In this document: positions 38,800-56,046 of the stretch, piece by piece
Numbering within the stretch: position 1 is the first letter of the stretch
Layout of the letters: the number at the start of each line of letters is the position of its first letter
DNA from: Aquabacterium sp. CECT 9606
GTDB lineage: Bacteria > Pseudomonadota > Gammaproteobacteria > Burkholderiales > Burkholderiaceae_C
Assembly: GCF_918741295.1 (NCBI RefSeq)
Contig: NZ_CAKKNB010000005.1
Coordinates: forward strand, 216,036 to 280,035
DNA: 64,000 bases
Direction of reading: 5' to 3'
Notes under the pieces: generated by a model
The model's database searches: none
What the model was told of the DNA's origin: nothing
What the model saw: the letters and a program-made list of their open reading frames with translations, nothing else
Translations under genes and position numbers: made by a program

Positions 38800-38843
38800 A
38801 TCATTGTTCGGTCAGCTTGGGTAACGCCTTTGCGCAAACGCAA
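38800..38843 (-). promoter_or_regulatory. symmetric Crp/FNR-type promoter for the SDR relic and groEL
   Basis: TTGCG-TTTG-CGCAA read on the minus strand (38843-38830) with AATGAT (38805-38800) or AACAAT just before it, at the -10 distance for a box at -41.5. Predicted start near 38794, about 20 bases before the SDR ATG. Confidence 0.58.
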
Positions 38844-39193
38844 AAAACGCTGCCATGGAAGACGGAAAGCAGTGAACACATCCGAAGCCCATCAGCGATG
38901 AGTACGAAGCTGACGAAACGGAGGAACGCGATGTCCAGCTTCTCAAAGCTGAAAAAGATGCGGCGCTTTGGGCCAGCGATTCATTCGTGTGCACCAAAAG
39001 CTGGGCGACCCGGGCATGTGCCTGGCGATGAGCTCCAGATCGTTACTCATCGTGTATGGTGCCAGCCTGTCCGTTGGGGAATGAGCGGAGGGGGTGGAGG
39101 GGCGATTCGGTGTTTGCACTTGTGAATGCGACCGACATGGGATGTCCATCAATGGATGGGATGAATGTGGCGAGAGAGGGCCGCGGCACGGAC
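38844..39193. other. intergenic region without a supported gene
   Basis: One frame reads ISDEYEADETEERDVQLLKA then EKDAALWASDSFV without a good start (about 38885-39020) and might be a gene remnant. The rest shows only a small palindrome around CCATCAATGG (near 39147). No function assigned. Confidence 0.3.
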
Positions 39194-40093
39194 TCAGTCC
39201 AAGGTCCACAGCGCTTCGAGCTTGAGGGGATCTAGCCATACGATGTCATTTGCGTAGGTGGACACCACGCCATAGCGTTTGAGGCGTTTGATCTGTACAC
39301 ACAGCGCCTCCATGTCCATGGCCAGCCACGAGGCCAGACTGGGCAAAGGCAGAGTCAATGAAATGGTCCCATCGGCTTGCGCCACCACCGGCTTGAGACC
39401 GGTCAGGCTAGCGATGTGCGAAAGACCCGCAACAGTCCGGGCGAAGGCTGGTAGATCGCGAAGGCGGTAGGCCACCCGCCAGTCTCTGAACAGCGCGGCC
39501 CCGGCCGTTCGCATGAGCAGGTCGTTGATCAAGGTGGACGATGGCACCAAGGCCTGGAGGGCCTTGATCGACAGGGCGAGTACCGTCGCTTTCGTGACAG
39601 CCCAGGCCCTCTCCGGCCGACGGCTAAGGCCGAGGTGCAGGCCGATCAACTCCTTTTTTCCCGACAGCGCAATGGGGGAGGGGCCTTGCACGGCGGCCGA
39701 CTTCGCATTGCAAACTTGCTGGCGTGCAAGGATGCCCTCCAGGAGGATGAAGGCTTGCCCGACATGTTGTCCCTGTTCGTAGAGGCTGGCGCCAGCATCC
39801 AGCCGGATTTCCTCGCAAGGCAATGTGCGTTTGGCGTCAAGGGCAAGGTCGCAAGCGCCGAATCCCAGGGCTGTCAGCAGATCGTGAATGCCGATTTCTC
39901 GCGGGATGATCCGGCTTCCTTCGGAAGTCGTACGCAGAATCGCCGCCCGTTGGCTTATCGACCTCGCGGGTTGTGCTGTGCGGCCCTGAGCGGATCCATT
40001 AACGGGTTTGTTTTGGTGAACCAGCGCCAAGCCGTACTGCTGTGCGTGGAGATGGGGACGGGGACTTCTGTTTTCGGTCGATGGGGTGTTCAT
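39194..40093 (-). CDS. atypical Crp/Fnr-family transcriptional regulator
   Basis: 299 residues with a long N-terminal extension (about 65 residues), a cyclic-nucleotide-binding-type beta-roll (LDAGASLYEQGQHVGQAFIL, then LEGILARQQV), a dimer helix and a C-terminal winged helix. The four-Cys [4Fe-4S] pattern of Fnr is absent (scattered Cys only). In the recognition helix the Fnr E-x-x-S-R pattern reads E-A-L-C-V (WLAMDMEALCVQIKRL), so its target probably differs from a standard Fnr box. The ATG at 40093 has AGGA six bases upstream. Signal unknown. Confidence 0.8.
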   Translation of the reverse strand: MNTPSTENRSPRPHLHAQQYGLALVHQNKPVNGSAQGRTAQPARSISQRAAILRTTSEGSRIIPREIGIHDLLTALGFGACDLALDAKRTLPCEEIRLDAGASLYEQGQHVGQAFILLEGILARQQVCNAKSAAVQGPSPIALSGKKELIGLHLGLSRRPERAWAVTKATVLALSIKALQALVPSSTLINDLLMRTAGAALFRDWRVAYRLRDLPAFARTVAGLSHIASLTGLKPVVAQADGTISLTLPLPSLASWLAMDMEALCVQIKRLKRYGVVSTYANDIVWLDPLKLEALWTLD

Positions 40094-40173
40094 GGCGCGT
40101 CCTGTTTTTTCGTCAGATGCGATTTGACGTGTTCCGTGACTTTTCTGGCAGCCGTTCACCCACGTACGTGCAG

Positions 40174-40542
40174 TCACTTAGGCCAGACCGGCCTCAGCTC
40201 TTGGGCCAGAATCAAGTAGCGGGGCTCGGCATCGACCATGGCCGTTCGGTAACCGCATTGGAGTTGATCTTCATCAACGGCTTGAGCTGGTCTGGCCATA
40301 GGCTGATTCGGTCGTGCACATCCGGTGAGATGTTTTTTGCGAATTGGATAAGACCATGCCTGAACGCTCACCCCATCGACAAAGTGCCTTCTGCGATGCC
40401 ATTGACCGTCTTTTATGGTTCTTGATCCGAGCGATCCAGCTTTGCTGGATTCCGAAACCTTCGAAGAAGGATGAGCCGTGAGCCAGCCGACCACGCGTTC
40501 CAGGTCGGTATCGCAGATCATGTTGGTGATCTTTGCGGGCAC
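40174..40542 (-). other. open frame of doubtful coding value between regulator and usp
   Basis: 122-codon frame ending DEDQLQCGYRTAMVDAEPRY then LILAQELRPVWPK. The last 35 residues look protein-like, but the first part does not, and I recognise no family. It may be the 3' remnant of a lost gene. A perfect FNR consensus box lies within it (listed separately). Confidence 0.3.
40264..40277 (-). promoter_or_regulatory. perfect FNR consensus TTGAT-CTTC-ATCAA
   Basis: Exact FNR/ANR consensus located 171 bases upstream of the Crp-family gene. It lies inside a doubtful reading frame, so it could be chance. The minus-strand -10 candidate CATGGT is weak. Confidence 0.45.
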
Positions 40543-40580
40543 TCAGGGGATCCATCGTTTGGCGAAGCGAATCAAAAGCT

Positions 40581-41078
40581 TCACCGCTCCGGTGCTGCCA
40601 GAGAAGTCGTCTCGGCTAACTTCTCCACGTCCTTGCCTCCTCGGACCAACAGCACGGGCACGGGCGACAGACGCAGGACCTGCTCCGCATCGCTGCCCAG
40701 CAGGAAACGCCCCACACCGCGGCGGCCATGGGTGCCCAGAACAATGACGTCTGCATCCCAGGCCCTGGCTTCCTGGACCACAAGGTCGGAGACGCGGCTG
40801 CCCATGCTCTCAAGCAACAGGGTATCGACAGTCAGTCCCGCCTTCTCCGCGAGGTGCTTGCCCTTGTCAAGGATGGCATGACCTTCCCGCTTCATCACGG
40901 GGATGACTTCGCTGATATACGCTGCGCAGGTCTCGAAGCCGGTGGCGTATTTCATCACTTCGACGACATGCACCAGCCGTATGTGGCCTCCGCTGAGCGT
41001 GGCCAACTGGATGGCCTCTTCCAGGCCTTTGGTCGAAGTGGCGCTGGCGTCGAATGGAACAAGGATGCGCTGGTACAT
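40581..41078 (-). CDS. universal stress protein (UspA family)
   Basis: 165-residue ATP-binding-type Usp: MYQRILVPFDASATSTKGLE at the N-terminus, and the nucleotide loop VLGTHGRRGVGRFLLGSDAE (G2xG9xG pattern), then LSPVPVLLVRGG. A start 14 codons upstream is open, but the family N-terminus and the promoter geometry fit 41078. Such Usps are classic Anr/Fnr targets under oxygen limitation in Pseudomonas. Confidence 0.92.
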   Translation of the reverse strand: MYQRILVPFDASATSTKGLEEAIQLATLSGGHIRLVHVVEVMKYATGFETCAAYISEVIPVMKREGHAILDKGKHLAEKAGLTVDTLLLESMGSRVSDLVVQEARAWDADVIVLGTHGRRGVGRFLLGSDAEQVLRLSPVPVLLVRGGKDVEKLAETTSLAAPER

Positions 41079-41109
41079 GGCGTGTCCATCGGTTCGGTGA
41101 GGTTTCCAC

Positions 41110-41151
41110 AATCTAAGCACCCACTCGGTCCGGCTGCTTGATCTCGATCAA
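41110..41151 (-). promoter_or_regulatory. perfect class II FNR promoter of usp
   Basis: TTGAT-CTCG-ATCAA (41138-41151), a perfect FNR/ANR palindrome. On the minus strand TAGATT (41115-41110) sits in the -10 register for a box centred at -41.5, predicting a start near 41103, about 25 bases before the usp ATG. This is the best-formed site of the set. Confidence 0.8.
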
Positions 41152-41196
41152 GCGAAAGCCAGTGGGCGCGCAGTGGCGGCTGGTGAGGTGAGTCGA

Positions 41197-41508
41197 TCAC
41201 GGACCGGACGTTCTCAGTGAACCAGCCCGCAGATAGGAGCGCATCGGCGAGGCCAGGCGGCCCATCCAGATGGGACTCATGAGGACCACATGGTCAAACC
41301 GGCCGGGTGGCGGTCCGATGTAGTGGTAAGGGGGCTTGCGCTTGAGCAAGGCATCCCATACGCAACGGACATCGCCCACCCAGCCCGCACGCGGTGCGAC
41401 ATCTTCGATCAGGGCCAATTGCCAGCCCGCCATGGCCGCAAGCAGTCTGGCAACCGTCAAGGTCGTGCCGGTGCGGGAATAGCAAATCATCAGTACCTCG
41501 TGTTTCAT
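41197..41508 (-). pseudogene. flavodoxin-family protein, C-terminally truncated
   Basis: 103 residues. The FMN phosphate loop is intact (VLMICYSRTGTTLTVARLLA), followed by PPPGRFDHVVLMSPIWMGRL and ASPMRSYLRAG, then an unrelated SLRTSGP-stop. Flavodoxin-fold proteins of this type are about 150-180 residues, so the last strands and helices are missing. It may still be translated. A Crp/FNR-type box lies upstream at 41584. Confidence 0.68.
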
Positions 41509-41556
41509 CCTCGGCTCCTGAACCTGGCGGTCGAGTCGATTTGCCAGGGTGGTCTC

Positions 41557-41597
41557 ACCCTAGCGGCATTGGATGTGATGAACTTGCGCTGGATCAA
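41557..41597 (-). promoter_or_regulatory. Crp/FNR-type box for the flavodoxin-like gene
   Basis: Minus-strand TTGAT-CCAG-CGCAA (41597-41584) with TAGGGT (41562-41557) in the same -10 register as the hydrogenase and usp promoters; predicted start near 41549. Confidence 0.5.
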
Positions 41598-41876
41598 GCG
41601 GCGGGTCCCGCTCGGCGAGGATATCTGGACGGTGATGTAGGCGCTTCGGCGTGATCGTTCTCATCCGTGAGGGCGCCAACTTACAATTTCAGGCTCGCCA
41701 TGTACACCAGAAACCGCGAGCGGGTTAGCAGAGCTGGCCGCCCGCAGGCATAACGAGGTCTTGTCGACGCACTTCACTTATTTCCCTGTAGTCAGTATCA
41801 GTCATCGGCTGGACGATGTCTGCGTTGCATACGCTGTGACATCGTCACGCCCATTGCAATTGCTGAGAATGGGAAT
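41598..41876. other. intergenic boundary between stress island and siderophore locus
   Basis: No supported gene. A 17-codon ORF (ATG 41701, MYTRNRERVSRAGRPQA) lacks a ribosome site. The GC content drops toward the Fur box at the right end. Confidence 0.35.
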
Positions 41877-41895
41877 GAGAATGGATATCATTTGA
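41877..41895 (+). promoter_or_regulatory. candidate Fur box before the PepSY gene
   Basis: GAGAATGGATATCATTTGA agrees with about 12 of 19 positions of the Fur consensus and sits 24 bases before the ATG at 41920, inside a run of GAATG-type repeats (from 41870). Repression by iron-loaded Fur is inferred. Confidence 0.6.
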
Positions 41896-41919
41896 GTGTT
41901 GCTCACTGAATGTCCTGAC

Positions 41920-43113
41920 ATGCGTCCCTGGTTTGTCCGTCTACACCGCTGGTTTGGCCTCACCGCTGCCTTGTTTCTTTTCATCGCGGGCGTCACCGGT
42001 GCCTTGATCGCGTGGGACCACGAACTTGATGCGTGGCTGAACCCTCAATTCCATGTGGCTCGCACAGCGGGCAAGGCTTTGCCGCCCATGGATTGGCTGG
42101 CCAGAATAGAAGCGGCGGACCCTCGCGTGCGTGTGACGTACATGCCCTTGGCCGTCGAGCGGGGCGAAGCCTTGACGGCCACGGTGTTGCCGCGCGTCGA
42201 TCCGGCCACGGGCCAGTTGTTTGAGCCGGGCTACAACCGGGTGACCATCGATCCGGCCACAGGCGAGATCCAGGGCCGCCGCCAATGGGGAAGGGTCTCG
42301 CTGGCACGTGAAGACCTGATGCCATTCCTGTACAAATTGCATTTCAGCATGCACATCCCCGAGGTCGGGGGCGTGGAACTGGGCACGCTCGTGATGGGCG
42401 TGGTCGCCATTGGCTGGGTGTTCGATACGCTGATCGCGCTGTGGATTTCATTCCCGAGCTGGCGGACTTGGCGGCGTTCCTTCGCATTTCGCTGGGAAGC
42501 CGGCGGTCACAAGCTGACTTTCGACCTGCATCGCTCGGGCGCGATGTGGATCTATGCTTTGGTGTTGATGTTGGCGGTCACTGCGGTCGCCATGAACCTG
42601 AATCGCGAGGTGATGCGGCCGGTGGTGTCTCTGTTCTCGACGCTGTCGCCTTCGCCATTGGCCAGTCGAGTTGCCTTGCCGCCAGAGCAGTCGTTTGAGC
42701 CGGTGCCAAGCGTGCTGCCTCGGGTCATCGCGCTAGCGCAGGCCGAGGCCGCGCGCAGGGGCTGGACGGCGCCGCCAGGCGGCATTTTGCTGTCGACCGA
42801 CGTGGGGATCTGGGGTGTGGGTTTCTTTCACGCTGGTAACAGGCGTGGCGATGGGGGCTTGGGCAACCCATGGTTGTATTTCGATGCCCGCACGGGCGAG
42901 TTGGCCGGGGCGGATGTGCCTGGTACAGGCAGCGCCGGAGACATCTTCATGCAGAGCATGTTCCCGTTGCATTCTGGTCGGATCATCGGCGTGACGGGCC
43001 GCGTTTTGATGACGGTCACGGGTTTGGCGATCGCTGTGTTGTCTGTGACAGGCGTGCTGGTTTGGGCCCGCAAACGGCGCGCTCGCAGGCGTGTCCATGC
43101 CCGAGCATCCTGA
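41920..43113 (+). CDS. PepSY-associated transmembrane protein (siderophore-linked, FoxB-like)
   Basis: 397 residues of the PepSY_TM family: N-terminal helix after MRPWFVRLHRWFGLTAALFL, a periplasmic PepSY-like region (HVARTAGKALPPMDWLARIE), two or three central helices, a second periplasmic part, and a C-terminal helix (VLMTVTGLAIAVLSVTGVLV) followed by a basic tail. Family members near siderophore genes are proposed inner-membrane ferric-siderophore reductases. Preceded by a Fur box and followed by the ECF sigma gene, so it belongs to this locus. Confidence 0.9.
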   Translation: MRPWFVRLHRWFGLTAALFLFIAGVTGALIAWDHELDAWLNPQFHVARTAGKALPPMDWLARIEAADPRVRVTYMPLAVERGEALTATVLPRVDPATGQLFEPGYNRVTIDPATGEIQGRRQWGRVSLAREDLMPFLYKLHFSMHIPEVGGVELGTLVMGVVAIGWVFDTLIALWISFPSWRTWRRSFAFRWEAGGHKLTFDLHRSGAMWIYALVLMLAVTAVAMNLNREVMRPVVSLFSTLSPSPLASRVALPPEQSFEPVPSVLPRVIALAQAEAARRGWTAPPGGILLSTDVGIWGVGFFHAGNRRGDGGLGNPWLYFDARTGELAGADVPGTGSAGDIFMQSMFPLHSGRIIGVTGRVLMTVTGLAIAVLSVTGVLVWARKRRARRRVHARAS

Positions 43114-43199
43114 CCGCCCATGGTTGACCACCCATGGGGTCGATGACGACAGGATTATTTTTTACAACTCAGGATCACGGTAAACCCTGTCTTTGTTGA

Positions 43200-43218
43200 G
43201 ATAATGCGAATAGTTCTT
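43200..43218 (+). promoter_or_regulatory. candidate Fur box before the ECF sigma gene
   Basis: GATAATGCGAATAGTTCTT matches about 13 of 19 Fur consensus positions, 31 bases upstream of the sigma factor ATG, in an AT-rich stretch. Confidence 0.65.
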
Positions 43219-43248
43219 ATTTGTATTCAATAAATGGTGGGGGTCCCG

Positions 43249-43770
43249 ATGTCTGAGGGCGAAGTTCAATCGGATTTAGGTGCCACGTTTCTGATGCACC
43301 GCATTCCATTGCGGCGAGCCGTGCTTTCCATTGTTGGCAAGCCTGAGCAGGCTGACGACGTGATGCAGGACGCTTACGTCAAGCTGATCGGTGCGGCCAC
43401 GGCCATGGTCATCAAGCAGCCACTGGGCTATTGCTTCCAGGTGGTGCGGAACATGGCGCTGGACCACTGCCGGCGCTCTTCGTTGGAGGCTGGGCTTTTT
43501 GCCCAGGAAGAAGAGGGGCATCACGTGCCCGCGGCCCTGGGTGCGCCCGAGCAGAAGGCCATCAGCCGGCAGAACCTGGCCATCGTCGACCAGGCTTTGG
43601 GCACCTTGCCGGAGCGCACGCGCAAGGTTTTCGAGATGTACCACGTGAGCGGCCTGACGCAACGGGACATTGCTCAAAACCTGGGTGTGTCCATCGGCCT
43701 GGTCAACGGCATGATCCGCGATGCTACCAACGCCCTGATGGGGTGTCGTCACCTGCTGGCCACCGAATAA
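43249..43770 (+). CDS. ECF RNA polymerase sigma factor, iron-starvation (FecI/PvdS-like) type
   Basis: 173 residues. Region 2 (RRAVLSIVGKPEQADDVMQD, then YVKLIG) binds core RNA polymerase and the -10; region 4 (LPERTRKVFEMYHVSGLTQR, then DIAQNLGVSIGLVNGMIRDA) binds the -35. ECF factors at the head of lipopeptide siderophore clusters (as in cupriachelin and taiwachelin loci) drive NRPS and receptor genes when Fur releases them. The start at 43249 has a GGTGGGGG site. Only a DUF4880 stub follows, not a full FecR. Confidence 0.92.
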   Translation: MSEGEVQSDLGATFLMHRIPLRRAVLSIVGKPEQADDVMQDAYVKLIGAATAMVIKQPLGYCFQVVRNMALDHCRRSSLEAGLFAQEEEGHHVPAALGAPEQKAISRQNLAIVDQALGTLPERTRKVFEMYHVSGLTQRDIAQNLGVSIGLVNGMIRDATNALMGCRHLLATE

Positions 43771-43881
43771 GACCCGGTGCTACGATCGCCGCCGACCACA
43801 CTTTGTGACTGAACAAAAGCGTGGGCTGGTCCGTCTGTACCACCATACGGAGCCTCAGACACGCAAGGAACGGCGATCGCC

Positions 43882-44094
43882 ATGAACACACCTGATCGCG
43901 ACGATGACCCCATCTGGCAAACCGCCTGGCAGTGGGTCACGCAGGCGCACGAGCAGCCTTTGAGCGCGGAGCAGCTTGCCGAACTCAAGGCCTGGCTGGG
44001 CAGCCATCCCGCCCATCGCCAAACCTATGACGAGGCCGCGAGGCTGTGGCTGCTGGCCGGCTTGGTGCCTCCGGTCCACGTCAAACCCGAGTAG
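43882..44094 (+). CDS. stand-alone DUF4880 (FecR N-terminal) protein
   Basis: 70 residues: DDPIWQTAWQWVTQAHEQPL, then KAWLGSHPAHRQTYDEAARL, then W. This equals only the N-terminal cytoplasmic sigma-binding part of FecR-type anti-sigma factors; the membrane helix and periplasmic domain are absent, and a stop follows at 44094. It is adjacent to the ECF gene on the same strand with AAGGAA upstream. It may tune the sigma factor from the cytosol, or be a leftover. Confidence 0.8.
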   Translation: MNTPDRDDDPIWQTAWQWVTQAHEQPLSAEQLAELKAWLGSHPAHRQTYDEAARLWLLAGLVPPVHVKPE

Positions 44095-44215
44095 CCGGGC
44101 AAAGTCAGCAAGCGCTGAACATTTCGCTGACTCATCCGTCTTGTCCATTGAGCAGGTCGCGCAGGTCCAGGTAACGGACGCGGGCCGCTCATGTTCAACC
44201 GCATGAGGAATCAGC

Positions 44216-44455
44216 ATGTCCACCAGTTGCTTTGACCGTGAAGACGAGACTTTCATCGTTCTCGTCAACCATGAAGACCAATACTCGATCTGGCCGAGCT
44301 GGAAAGCCGTGCCCGGTGGCTGGAAGGCCGTCGATGGCGTGAGCGGTGACAAGAAGACGGTACTGGCCTATGTCGAGTCCGCCTGGACCGACATGCGTCC
44401 GCTGTCGTTGCGCCAGTGGATGGACCAGCAGGCTGGCGCCGACGTACGCGGGTGA
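44216..44455 (+). CDS. MbtH family protein
   Basis: 79 residues with the MbtH signature: [27 protein letters not shown], and [13 protein letters not shown] [19 protein letters not shown]. MbtH proteins bind and activate or solubilise NRPS adenylation domains. The GAGGAA ribosome site precedes the ATG. First biosynthetic gene of the siderophore operon; its stop overlaps a possible GTG start of the thioesterase gene. Confidence 0.95.
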   Translation: MSTSCFDREDETFIVLVNHEDQYSIWPSWKAVPGGWKAVDGVSGDKKTVLAYVESAWTDMRPLSLRQWMDQQAGADVRG

Positions 44456-44463
44456 ACGGCACC

Positions 44464-45204
44464 ATGCGGTCCCCGCTCATCAATGTGCTGTGCCTGCCCT
44501 GTGCGGGTGCCAGTGCGACCATGTACCTGCGCTGGCGGCGCTTGCTGCCCGAGTGGATCCGTGTCGTCCCGGTCGAGTTGCCGGGGCGGGGCGAGCGCTT
44601 GGCCGAGCCGCTGGCGGAAGACTTTGATGCTTTGGTGGCGCAGCTTTGCCACGAGCAGGCGCCGCTGCTGTCCGGGCAATTCGCCTTGTTCGGCCACAGC
44701 ATGGGGGCCTTGCTGGCTTATGGCATGACACAGCATCTTCGGGCTGCTGGCCTGGGCCTGCCACAGGCCCTGTTCGTGTCGGGCAGCCCGGCGCCATCGC
44801 GCCGCGACCCGAACCGCTTCAAGGGCAAGGACGGTGATGCGGCGTTGATCGCCGATCTGCACAAGCAGGGCGGTACACCGCAGGAGGTGTTCGACAACCC
44901 CGAGCTGTTGCGCCTCACGCTGGACACGCTGGGGGCCGACTACCGCGTCTGCCAAAGCTTCGCGCACCGTGTTGCCCAGCCTTTGCCACTGGCCTTGCAT
45001 GTGTTCGGTGGGCGTGATGACGACATCTCGACCGAGCGTCTGCAAGCCTGGAAGCAGGAGGCCGCCGGCATGTTCTCGCTCAAGTGGTTCGAAGGCGGGC
45101 ACTTCTTCATCCGCCAGAAGGAAGACCTGGTGCTGCAGGCCATCGTGCGCGAGCTGCTGCACCCATTCACCGGCACTGCCCAACCGATCTCTGCGGTTGC
45201 TTGA
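44464..45204 (+). CDS. type II thioesterase
   Basis: 246-residue alpha/beta-hydrolase that clears misprimed carrier domains on NRPS. N-terminus LINVLCLPCAGASATMYLRW, then VELPGRGERL, nucleophile elbow LFGHSMGALLAYGM, acid loop VFGGRDDDIS and catalytic His in FEGGHFFI. The ATG at 44464 is given; a GTG at 44452 overlapping the mbtH stop is equally possible. Stand-alone, so an editing rather than a product-release enzyme. Confidence 0.93.
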   Translation: MRSPLINVLCLPCAGASATMYLRWRRLLPEWIRVVPVELPGRGERLAEPLAEDFDALVAQLCHEQAPLLSGQFALFGHSMGALLAYGMTQHLRAAGLGLPQALFVSGSPAPSRRDPNRFKGKDGDAALIADLHKQGGTPQEVFDNPELLRLTLDTLGADYRVCQSFAHRVAQPLPLALHVFGGRDDDISTERLQAWKQEAAGMFSLKWFEGGHFFIRQKEDLVLQAIVRELLHPFTGTAQPISAVA

Positions 45205-45215
45205 CAAGGAACGAC

Positions 45216-46184
45216 ATGAATGAATTGCTGACCCGCTTTGAAAGAATGGGGCCGGCGGGGTGCGATCTGCCTGTGCTGATCACGCCCGCCGGCCTGGACG
45301 AATCCCTGCTGGATGCGCAGGCGCGCCTGCGGCCTGAGATCGAAGGCCACTTGAGCACGGTGGGGGGGGTGTTGCTGCGCGGCTTCAAGGTGCCCTCGGT
45401 GCAGCACTTCCAGCAGTTCGCGGCAAGCTTCGGTCACCCTCTGCTGGCCTACGAGTTCGCCTCCACGCCGCGCAGTGCGGTGGATGCCGGGGTCTACACA
45501 TCGACCGAGTACCCCGCGCACCAACACATCCCGCTGCACAACGAGCAGGCCTACACGCGTGAGTGGCCGATGAAGATCTGGTTCCACTGCGTGACGGCAT
45601 CGCCCGTGGGCGGAGAGACCCCCATCGCCGACAGCCGGATGGTCTACCGCCGCATGCCGGCCCACATCCGCGAGCGCTTCGAGCCGGGGCTGCTGTACGT
45701 GCGCAACTATGGCGATTTCGACGTGCCATGGCAGAAGGTGTTCAACACCGAAAGCCGCGCCGAGGTCGAGGCATTCTGCCGCCGCGCCGATATCCGTTGG
45801 GCTTGGAATGACGAGGGCGAATTGCGCACCACGCAGCTGTGCCAGAGCATCGAGACGCATCCGGGCACGGGCGAGAAGGTGTGGTTCAACCAGGGGCACT
45901 TGTTCCACATCTCCAACCTGCAGCCTGAGGTGCGCGAGTCGCTGGAAGAGCTGCTGGGCATCGAGAACGTGCCTCGCAATGTTTACTACGCCGACGGCAG
46001 CCCGATTCCCGATGCGGTATTCGAGGAGGTGCGTGGCGTGCTGGCCGAGGCCACCGTGACTTTCCCCTGGCAGGACGGTGATGTGCTGATGCTGGACAAC
46101 ATGTTGGCCGCGCATGCGCGAACGCCTTTCAAGGGGCCACGCAAGGTGGTCGTGGCCATGGCCGAGCCGCACGGCAACCTCTGA
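45216..46184 (+). CDS. SyrP-like TauD/TfdA-family hydroxylase (probable aspartate beta-hydroxylase)
   Basis: 322-residue Fe(II)/2-oxoglutarate dioxygenase. Metal ligands are His108 and Glu110 (PLHNEQAY) and a distal His near 300 (MLAAHARTPF), with the 2OG-binding Arg in the C-terminal segment. The SyrP-type N-terminus is GGVLLRGFKVPSVQHFQQFA. Such enzymes beta-hydroxylate aspartyl residues while tethered to a carrier domain, giving a bidentate iron ligand. The downstream NRPS has an Asp-type adenylation domain. AAGGA six bases before the ATG. Confidence 0.9.
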   Translation: MNELLTRFERMGPAGCDLPVLITPAGLDESLLDAQARLRPEIEGHLSTVGGVLLRGFKVPSVQHFQQFAASFGHPLLAYEFASTPRSAVDAGVYTSTEYPAHQHIPLHNEQAYTREWPMKIWFHCVTASPVGGETPIADSRMVYRRMPAHIRERFEPGLLYVRNYGDFDVPWQKVFNTESRAEVEAFCRRADIRWAWNDEGELRTTQLCQSIETHPGTGEKVWFNQGHLFHISNLQPEVRESLEELLGIENVPRNVYYADGSPIPDAVFEEVRGVLAEATVTFPWQDGDVLMLDNMLAAHARTPFKGPRKVVVAMAEPHGNL

Positions 46185-46211
46185 CGCCTTCCTTCTCACG
46201 GTACGACGACG

Positions 46212-56039
<9,828 letters not shown>

Positions 56040-56046
56040 ACAAGAC

